A DNA stretch of 64,000 nucleotides from JARBUG01 sp035628915 (lineage in GTDB: Bacteria > Bacillota > Sulfobacillia > Symbiobacteriales > Symbiobacteriaceae), in assembly GCA_035628915.1 (NCBI GenBank), contig DASPIW010000006.1, positions 1-64,000 on the forward strand, written 5' to 3'. Every line of letters begins with the position of its first letter. Within the stretch, counting starts at the first letter, position 1. Below, one piece after another: positions 58,246-64,000 of the stretch. The translations under genes were made by a program, and so were the position numbers. The notes below the pieces were generated by a model. It saw only the letters and a program-made list of their open reading frames with translations, did no database searches and was not told the DNA's origin.

Positions 58246-59039
58246 CGCCGGCGCCACCATCCCATCAACAGGTTGGCCATGAGGTTGACGGCCAGCACCC
58301 CGGCCACCAGGGCGAGGGCCGTGGCCCAGGTCCGTCCCTCCGACAGCCCTTCCGTCGCAAGAATGTACAGGTGAACGGCCATGGGGCGCCCGGGATCGAG
58401 CGGCGAGGCGGGCATCCCCAGGGCGCTGCCGGCGGTCAGGAGCACGGCGGCGGTCTCCCCGAAAGCCCGCCCCAGAGCAAGCATCACCCCGGTCATAATG
58501 CCCGGCGCCGCTTCCCGCAGGGTAAGCCGGCGGATGCTCTCCCAGCGGGTGGCGCCCAGGGCAGCGGCGCCTTCCCGCAAGTCGCGAGGAACGGCAGCCA
58601 GCGCTTCCTCGCTGGTGCGAATCACCGTGGGCAGCAGCATCAGTGCCAGGGTGGCGCTGCCCGCTGCGAGCGACCAACCCCATCCCAGGCGGATTACGAA
58701 CAGGCTGAACCCAAAGAGCCCGAAAATGATGCTGGGCACCCCGGCCAGCGCTTCGGTCAGCGCCCGTACGCACGCCACCATGCGGCCGCCCGGGGCATAC
58801 TCTTGCAAGTAGAGCGCCGTTCCCACCCCTACGGGAACGGACAGGACAAGGGCGCCGCCGACCAGGAACCCCGTGGAGGCAAGCACCGGCAGAATGCCGC
58901 CTTCCCGTCCGGCGCGCACCGGCAGGCCCAGCAGGAAATCAAGCGTCAGCGAACTTGCGCCGCGCACCACCAGCAATCCAATCAGACCCGCCAGCACCCC
59001 GGTGACGGCGAGAGCGACGGCAGAAAGCCCCGCCTTCAT
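58242..59039 (-). CDS. pstA: Phosphate ABC transporter permease PstA
   Basis: A 265-residue permease with six membrane segments. Typical motifs are GVGTALYLQEYA, GVPSIIFGLFG, and the EAA loop REGAAALGATRWESIRRLTLREAAPGI. It overlaps both neighbours by 4 nt, so pstC-pstA-pstB are translationally coupled. Confidence 0.95.
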   Translation of the reverse strand: MKAGLSAVALAVTGVLAGLIGLLVVRGASSLTLDFLLGLPVRAGREGGILPVLASTGFLVGGALVLSVPVGVGTALYLQEYAPGGRMVACVRALTEALAGVPSIIFGLFGFSLFVIRLGWGWSLAAGSATLALMLLPTVIRTSEEALAAVPRDLREGAAALGATRWESIRRLTLREAAPGIMTGVMLALGRAFGETAAVLLTAGSALGMPASPLDPGRPMAVHLYILATEGLSEGRTWATALALVAGVLAVNLMANLLMGWWRRR

Positions 59040-59848
59040 CGCCCTGCCCTCCGGGCCACGGCGTTGACCGCCATCACCAAGCCGAGGAGCAAGGCGCCGG
59101 TGGCGAACAGCGCCTCCCGGTGGCGCCCCACAGCGTAACCCATCTCCATCGCGATGTTCCCCGTCAGCGTCCGGGCCGGGTCCAGAGGCGAGGTCGGCGT
59201 CGTAGCCACGTTGCCGGTCACCATCAGCACGGCCATGGTTTCGCCGAGGGCCCGTCCGAGGCCCAACACTACTGCTGTCGTGATGCCCCCCCGGGCTGCG
59301 GGCAGCAGCACCCGGCGCACGGTCTGCCACGGGGTGGCGCCCAGGGCGGCCGCCCCTTCCCGGTAGGCCCGGGGCAGGGCCCTGAGTGCGTCTTCTGCAA
59401 CAGCAGCCACGGCTGGGAGGACCATGACCGCCAGCACCAGGGCGCCGGCCAGCACGCTGAAACCCGGCCCGCCCAACGCCCGCCGTATGGCCGGGACCAG
59501 GACGCTCAGGCCCACAAAGCCATAAACCACGCTCGGCACGCCGGCCAGTGTCTGGAGCATGGGCCGGGCCAGCGAGGCCACCGCCGGCGGAGCGGCCTCG
59601 GTCAGGTAGAGCGCCATGCCGACGCCGGCGGGCACGGCGATGATCAGGGCGCCGCCCGTTACCGCCAGCGAGCCCCACAGCATCGCCCGAACCCCGTACA
59701 GGCCCTCCTCGGGGCTCCAGACGGCGCCCGGCAGCCCGGAGAGGGCACCACGTCCCTCCAGCGCCACGAACGCCGCAATCACCGCCACAGCGGCTGAGGA
59801 GAGGACCGCGCATGCAAACAGCAGTCCCCGTGCCAACCGATCAGTCAT
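59036..59848 (-). CDS. pstC: Phosphate ABC transporter permease PstC
   Basis: A 270-residue permease with six membrane segments. It has the PstC pattern ALYLTEAAPP, LAGVPSVVYGFVG, and the EAA loop REGAAALGATPWQTVRRVLLPAARGG. ATG 59848 overlaps the pstS end by 8 nt; an earlier in-frame start lacks a site. It forms the channel with PstA. Confidence 0.95.
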   Translation of the reverse strand: MTDRLARGLLFACAVLSSAAVAVIAAFVALEGRGALSGLPGAVWSPEEGLYGVRAMLWGSLAVTGGALIIAVPAGVGMALYLTEAAPPAVASLARPMLQTLAGVPSVVYGFVGLSVLVPAIRRALGGPGFSVLAGALVLAVMVLPAVAAVAEDALRALPRAYREGAAALGATPWQTVRRVLLPAARGGITTAVVLGLGRALGETMAVLMVTGNVATTPTSPLDPARTLTGNIAMEMGYAVGRHREALFATGALLLGLVMAVNAVARRAGR

Positions 59849-60632
59849 TTCGCGCCGACTTCTCACGCACAGGCACCAGCCCTTCGTCGACCATCACTCG
59901 CTGCCCGGCGGGGCTGAGGGCGAACCGGAGAAACTGCGCCGCTTCCCCGGCCGGCTCTCCGAGGGTAATCAGGCTAAGCGGGCGCACCAGGGCATAGCCC
60001 GGTTCGCCGGGCTGCTTTCCGTCCACCGCCAGCGCCTTCAGCCGCCCCGTGAGCATGGTGCCGAGGCTGACGTAGCCAATCGCCTGCGGGTCGTCCATGA
60101 CGGCGACCCGGATGGCGCCCGAGCTGTTCTGCACAATGGCCCGGGCGCTTACGGGCCCAACCAGGCTCCGGAATGCCTCCCGGGAGCCCGACCCGGCCTC
60201 GCGGCTAATCAGGTGAATGGCTCCGGGCGCCCCTTTCAGCTCTCCCCAGTCGGAAACGGCGCCCCCAAAAACGGCTTTGAGCTGCCGCCGGGTCAGCCCC
60301 GTCAGGGGATTATCGGGATGGACAACCACCGTCAGGACATCGTATGCGACGGTGTGCTCCACAAGTCCCTTCGCCCTCTCCCCGGGGGTGAGGCGCCGCG
60401 AGATGGCACCCATGGCGGCCACGCCGTTCAGCACGGCCTGTACGCCGGCCGTCGAGCCGCCGCCCTGAATGCTGACCCGGGCGCCGCCCACCCGGGCGTA
60501 GGCTTCCGCCAGCATCTCCGCAACTGGCTGAACCGAAGTGGAGCCCGCGATTTGCAGGCCGACCGGGCTTGACCGGCAGCCTGCCATGGACGCGACCAGC
60601 AGCATGCACCACGCGAGCACTCCAAGCCGCAT
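59841..60632 (-). CDS. pstS: Phosphate-binding lipoprotein PstS
   Basis: A 263-residue lipoprotein. The signal peptide ends in MAGC (Cys19). The phosphate-loop motifs are AGSTSVQPV near the N-terminus, QGGGSTAGVQAV and REAGSGSREAF. It captures phosphate outside the cell for PstCAB and is the first gene of the operon. Its leader contains a terminator-like hairpin only about 26 nt before the ATG. Confidence 0.95.
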   Translation of the reverse strand: MRLGVLAWCMLLVASMAGCRSSPVGLQIAGSTSVQPVAEMLAEAYARVGGARVSIQGGGSTAGVQAVLNGVAAMGAISRRLTPGERAKGLVEHTVAYDVLTVVVHPDNPLTGLTRRQLKAVFGGAVSDWGELKGAPGAIHLISREAGSGSREAFRSLVGPVSARAIVQNSSGAIRVAVMDDPQAIGYVSLGTMLTGRLKALAVDGKQPGEPGYALVRPLSLITLGEPAGEAAQFLRFALSPAGQRVMVDEGLVPVREKSARND

Positions 60633-60658
60633 AGGCTGTCACCCTCCGAAGCAGCGCA

Positions 60659-60691
60659 AAAACGCCGGGGCCCTAAGGGCACCGGCGTTTT
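60659..60691 (-). terminator. Terminator-like hairpin in the pstS leader
   Basis: AAAACGCCGG/CCGGCGTTTT stem with an inner GCCC/GGGC hairpin, followed by TTTTT on the minus strand. It lies between the best pst promoter and the pstS ribosome site, so it could be an attenuator. Confidence 0.65.
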
Positions 60692-60708
60692 CTGGCTTTC
60701 ACAATGAT

Positions 60709-60737
60709 ATGGTACCATGATGTTCCAGTGCCATCAA
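60709..60737 (-). promoter_or_regulatory. Candidate pst promoter
   Basis: On the minus strand TTGATG (60732-60737), 17 nt, TACCAT (60709-60714). Confidence 0.5.
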
Positions 60738-60740
60738 GTC

Positions 60741-60769
60741 TGTTTTATGCGCCTTGGGCTCGCTATAAT
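60741..60769 (+). promoter_or_regulatory. Promoter of the 114-residue hypothetical gene
   Basis: A perfect TATAAT (60764-60769) with a weak -35 (TGTTTT, 60741-60746) 17 nt upstream. It is back to back with the pst promoter. Confidence 0.55.
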
Positions 60770-60808
60770 GACATCCTAAACAAGCGTAGCCCGCAAAGGA
60801 GGATGCCA

Positions 60809-61153
60809 TTGACCGAGGGAAAGGCCGACCTGATGGAAGCCTGCCGAAACCGCAAAATGAAGGTCGCCGAGAAACCGGCCAACCTTCTGGAAACTCGGGT
60901 GAAGGCAGAAGGGACGCTGGACGGCATGGACGTGCGGGTGGACGTCAACTGCATCTCGGGCATGCCCGGCGAAAGCACGGGCACGGTCACCTTCCGGGGA
61001 AACTTAGCGCAGATTCGGGCAGTGCTTTCCCGTGTCTGGCCGACCCTGACCGAGGTGCGCGAGGCATTCTCCCCCGGGCGCCAGAGCTGGCCTGAGCGCG
61101 CCGGCTCACCGGTGCCGAAGCAGCGGAAGGAGCCCAAAGTTCCGAAGGAGTGA
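60809..61153 (+). CDS. Conserved-looking hypothetical protein
   Basis: A 114-residue soluble protein of unknown function. It starts with TTG 60809, 6 nt after AAAGGAGG; the ATG at 60803 directly abuts the site. A compact middle part (about 30-80, VKAEGTLDGMDVRVDVNCISGMPGESTG with TVTFRGNLAQIRAVLSRVW) looks like a small alpha/beta domain; the tail is rich in Pro, Lys and Arg. It has its own promoter and is divergent from pst. No family recognised. Confidence 0.65.
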   Translation: MTEGKADLMEACRNRKMKVAEKPANLLETRVKAEGTLDGMDVRVDVNCISGMPGESTGTVTFRGNLAQIRAVLSRVWPTLTEVREAFSPGRQSWPERAGSPVPKQRKEPKVPKE

Positions 61154-61160
61154 TCGACCG

Positions 61161-61184
61161 AAAAAACGCCTCTGAAGAAGGGCG
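61161..61184 (-). terminator. Weak terminator of the P-loop/Asp23 gene
   Basis: CGCC/GGCG short stem followed by six T on the minus strand, about 75 nt after that gene's stop. Confidence 0.45.
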
Positions 61185-61259
61185 ATCGGTAGGGGTTCAT
61201 CGCCGCAGGTGCCGACCGCCCAACACGGTTCGGCCTCATGTCGGGCTAGGACCCCTCCA

Positions 61260-62069
61260 CTACTCCACCATGAGCCGGCGTGCATCAAGGTTTATTTCAA
61301 TTACATTGAGCGCTGTCATATGCTCAATCTGCTGTGCCACAGCCTTCTGGGCCTGCTCCAGGACCTCCCAGATCGGACAGCCGTAACGCAGGACGATCTC
61401 CATTTCTACGAGGACGCCTTCACGGCGGCTCTCGACCACGACCTTGCCGATCCGGCCCACACCCTCGACCATTTCCGCAGAGCGGGTGGCGATTGCGGCA
61501 ATAACGGTATCTGCGATGAAGAACCGGCCCAGAGAGCTGAATGTCGGACGTACGACCGATTTCTCGAGGGGAACGTCTTCCTCCTGATCGCGCTTGAGGA
61601 AAAAGCGCAATGGGTCGACCATATAGCCGGAAAACGTCTTCTTCACTTCAAAGGTCGGCGCCGGAATGACGTGCTTCCCTTCCAGCCGCTTGCGGCGGGC
61701 CAGGCGAATTTGCGCGGGCGATGCGATCTCTTCAATTCGGACAACCGTTTCCGGGTGAGGCAAGTCCAGCGCGTCGCATATGCGCTCGATCATGTCATCT
61801 GACGTCCCGAGCACCAGCACTTTCTTCGGCTTGGCCGCCCACAGCGCCGTCCGCACTTCCTCACGATGATCCTGCTCATGGAAGATGGCCCGGCGCACGG
61901 CGGCCATTTTGTTGTCCTCGCGCTTGGCGCTGCTGCCCGCGATAATCTTCCCTTCCCGAATCAGCAGGCCATCGTCAATGATCAGATCGCACTGTTGCTG
62001 ATGGCTGATGATGCCGGCCCGGTGGCTCTTGCCGCTGCCTGCAGGGCCCACAAGGGCAATGACGTCCAC
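61260..62069 (-). CDS. P-loop NTPase fused to a C-terminal Asp23/Gls24 domain
   Basis: A 269-residue cytosolic protein. The N-terminal half is a P-loop NTPase (GPAGSGKSHR at 8-17, CDLIIDDGLLI, KKVLVLGTSDDMI). The C-terminal part (about 165-269) matches Asp23/Gls24 (GRFFIADTVIAAIATRSAEMVEGVGRIG, ending in VIEINLDARR), a domain of envelope-stress and cell-wall-associated proteins. The GTG at 62069 follows GGGGGGAG. Nucleotide kinase-like fold plus Asp23 is an uncommon combination; a specific role cannot be given. Confidence 0.82.
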   Translation of the reverse strand: MDVIALVGPAGSGKSHRAGIISHQQQCDLIIDDGLLIREGKIIAGSSAKREDNKMAAVRRAIFHEQDHREEVRTALWAAKPKKVLVLGTSDDMIERICDALDLPHPETVVRIEEIASPAQIRLARRKRLEGKHVIPAPTFEVKKTFSGYMVDPLRFFLKRDQEEDVPLEKSVVRPTFSSLGRFFIADTVIAAIATRSAEMVEGVGRIGKVVVESRREGVLVEMEIVLRYGCPIWEVLEQAQKAVAQQIEHMTALNVIEINLDARRLMVE

Positions 62070-62133
62070 CGGTCTCCCCCCTGTCCCCCAATTCCTGTTC
62101 CAACAATACCAGATACCCTGCACCTGAGCAATA

Positions 62134-62161
62134 CAGCCGCCCGGACCTCTCCGGGCGGCTG
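62134..62161. terminator. Terminator between the peptidase and the P-loop/Asp23 gene
   Basis: A perfect 12 bp stem CAGCCGCCCGGA with a 4 nt loop and TTTT on the plus strand; it lies just downstream of the peptidase stop. Confidence 0.75.
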
Positions 62162-62172
62162 TTTTCGCGCCG

Positions 62173-63972
62173 TCAGTCAGTCAGCCTGATGAACTCCGCC
62201 ACATCGTCAAGCGCCATCTGAACACCCGTCAGCCAGAACTCCGGCTTGGTGAGGTCCACGCCCAGGTGCCTGGCCGCCAAATCCTCTACCATCATGCGGC
62301 CGGTGTCGCACAGGAGATCATTGTACCGCTGCTCGAACTTCGGCCCCTCCGCCTTCGCCCGGGCGTAAATGCCGGCGCTGAAGAGATACCCGAACGTGTA
62401 GGGGAAGTTGTAGAAAGGCACATCCGTGAAGTAGAAGTGGCCCTTGGACGCCCAGAAGTACGGATCATAAACGCCCAGGGCGCCGGCGTAGGCCTCCTTC
62501 TGCGCCGTTTCCATCATTTCGTTCAGCCGTTCAATGCTGACCATGCCCTTCTGCCGGGCGGCGTAAAGGCGGTTCTCAAAGATGAACCGGCCATGGATAT
62601 TCATCAGGTAGGCGATGCTGTCACCAATCTTGGCATCGAGCAGCGACAGTTTCTCCTCCTTGCTCTGGGCGTTGGTGACTGCTGCCGCGTTAATCAGCAT
62701 CTCAGCGAACGTAGATGCGGTCTCGGCGACGTTCATGGCGTACTCCTGGGCCAGGGGCGGCAGGTTTCGCATGACGTGCGAATGGTACCCGTGTCCCAGC
62801 TCGTGGGCCAGCGTCCGCACGCTGTTGGCGTCGCCGCTGAAGGTCATGAAAATGCGGGATTCCTTGTGCAGCGGGAAGCCCGTGCAGAAGGCACCCGGTG
62901 CCTTTCCGGCCCGGTTTTCGGCCTCGATCCAGGCATGGTCGAACGCGTGCCGCGCAAACTCCGCCATCTGCGGGCTGAACCGGCCGAAATTCTCGATGAC
63001 AAAGGCTGCCGCCTCAGCGAAAGAGACCTTTCGGCTAACGCTGGAGATCGGCGCATACAGGTCGTACCAGTCCATCGTACCGGCGCCCAGCAGCTTTGCC
63101 TTTCGCTGAACGAACCCGGCCAGCGCTGGCTTGGCCGTCGATACCGCTTCCCACATGGCATCCAGGGTCGCCTGGCTCATCCGGTTGATGGCGAGCGGCT
63201 CCTCCAATACGGAGTTCCAGCCGCGGTGCTTGTAGAGATTCAGCCGGAAGCCGGCGATGTGGTTAAGGGTGCCGGCACAGAGCTCGGCCTCCTTGCTCCA
63301 GGCATCTTCCCACTTGTCGAACAGCCGACGGCGCATCTCGCGGTCCGGCTCATAGAACTTGTTGGCGGCCTGGCCGACGGAGAGCTCCTCCTCCTCGCCG
63401 TTCACCTCCAGCTTGATGCTCATGCGGCCGACGATGGTGTCGTACAGCGTCGCCCAGCCGTGGTACCCGTCCACCGACAGGTCCGTGGCCAGCAATTCCC
63501 GCTCGGTATCCATCTTTCGCTTGGCCAGTTCCCGCCGCTCCCGGAGGTTGAAAGCGATGGGCACAATCCGCTCATCGGACAGCAAGTAGTCGAACTCCGC
63601 ATCGCCCATGCGCAGCAGGTGTTCATCGGCAACGGATGCCACGGCCTGCAGGGCGGCGCTCAGCTCGGTGGTCCGGCCCACGAGCACGCGGGCTTCGCGG
63701 TCCTTTACATCCTGCGACATCAGACAGCCGACGAAGGCATTGCCCTGTCCGGTCATCTCAACGAGATTCTGCACCCGCTCAAGGATGGCGTACCACCAGT
63801 CCCGCCACTCGGCCGTGGCGCCAGGCGCCGGGGCCGTCGCCAGCCGGGACCGGATCTCCGCCAGGCCTGTTTCAAGTTCGTCCAGATGACCGGTGAGGGC
63901 AGCAGAGGCGCTGCCGCCGGAGAAGATCGATTCAAGGTCCCATGTCTGCCGAAGCTCGTTGGGCACGCGCAA
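62173..63972 (-). CDS. M3-family oligoendopeptidase (PepF-like)
   Basis: A 599-residue cytosolic zinc metallopeptidase degrading oligopeptides. The zinc motif HELGH (in LAHELGHGYHSH) lies in the C-terminal half, with the downstream Glu in AETASTFAEML as third ligand. The N-terminal helical domain and length match PepF/PepB. The frame starts at TTG 63972 close to the window edge; GTG at 63966 is an alternative, so the N-terminus is uncertain. Confidence 0.93.
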   Translation of the reverse strand: MRVPNELRQTWDLESIFSGGSASAALTGHLDELETGLAEIRSRLATAPAPGATAEWRDWWYAILERVQNLVEMTGQGNAFVGCLMSQDVKDREARVLVGRTTELSAALQAVASVADEHLLRMGDAEFDYLLSDERIVPIAFNLRERRELAKRKMDTERELLATDLSVDGYHGWATLYDTIVGRMSIKLEVNGEEEELSVGQAANKFYEPDREMRRRLFDKWEDAWSKEAELCAGTLNHIAGFRLNLYKHRGWNSVLEEPLAINRMSQATLDAMWEAVSTAKPALAGFVQRKAKLLGAGTMDWYDLYAPISSVSRKVSFAEAAAFVIENFGRFSPQMAEFARHAFDHAWIEAENRAGKAPGAFCTGFPLHKESRIFMTFSGDANSVRTLAHELGHGYHSHVMRNLPPLAQEYAMNVAETASTFAEMLINAAAVTNAQSKEEKLSLLDAKIGDSIAYLMNIHGRFIFENRLYAARQKGMVSIERLNEMMETAQKEAYAGALGVYDPYFWASKGHFYFTDVPFYNFPYTFGYLFSAGIYARAKAEGPKFEQRYNDLLCDTGRMMVEDLAARHLGVDLTKPEFWLTGVQMALDDVAEFIRLTD

Positions 63973-64000
63973 TCAACTCACTTCCAGAGAAATTCGCCAA

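Noticed and set aside
1..64000. tRNA genes, CRISPR arrays, insertion sequences or prophage
   Set aside because: No repeat-spacer pattern, transposase, integrase or tRNA-like cloverleaf was noticed in the intergenic regions read.

Overview
This 64 kb window comes from a high-GC, Gram-positive-type (Firmicute/Clostridia-like) bacterium, and a Symbiobacterium-like organism is the best fit. The reasons are the combination of SecG, a GlnR-type MerR regulator beside glnA, an SLH surface protein, an Asp23-domain protein, sigma-54, strong GGAGG ribosome sites and frequent GTG/TTG starts. The species is an inference from gene content, not from a search. No tRNA, CRISPR array, phage or insertion sequence was seen. 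Only the 5' end of a 16S rRNA gene lies at the left edge, reading leftward out of the window.

Region 1 (1-16 kb) is mostly central metabolism. It holds the rRNA promoters, pckA, and a mainly leftward set of lower-glycolysis genes (pgk, tpiA, gpmI, eno) with secG and a carboxylesterase. That set is interrupted by thioredoxin, a CsoR/CstR-like repressor, a peptide-type ABC transporter and a PilZ protein. Region 2 (16-21.7 kb) has a LysR regulator, an MFS transporter, rpoN and an SLH protein with five tandem repeats.

Region 3 (21.7-41.4 kb) is one long leftward block. Its upstream part is a CoA-transferase, acetoacetyl-CoA reductase, thiolase and 3-hydroxybutyryl-CoA dehydrogenase, followed by a LivKHMGF transporter and a LacI-family regulator. 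Its downstream part, behind a FadR-type operator, is a sugar-acid operon: FadR regulator, FAH-family dehydratase, LarA-like nickel-pincer epimerase, split altronate-dehydratase-like pair, IlvD/EDD dehydratase and LutABC.

Region 4 (41.4-52 kb) runs rightward. A control region with three GAAACGTTTC-type operators separates the CoA-transferase operon from enoyl-CoA hydratase and a PAS/AAA+ sigma-54 activator. Behind that activator are two matching dyads, a terminator and a textbook -24/-12 promoter. This promoter heads an eight-gene operon: SDR, zinc alcohol dehydrogenase, MoaD-like protein, iron alcohol dehydrogenase, aldehyde:ferredoxin oxidoreductase and a second LutABC. Read as a pathway, it oxidises an alcohol or polyol through aldehyde to 2-hydroxyacid and then 2-ketoacid.

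Region 5 (52-64 kb) holds a Gmad2 lipoprotein, an Aer-like chemoreceptor, glnR-glnA with two GlnR boxes, pstSCAB with an apparent leader terminator, a P-loop/Asp23 fusion protein and an M3 oligopeptidase.
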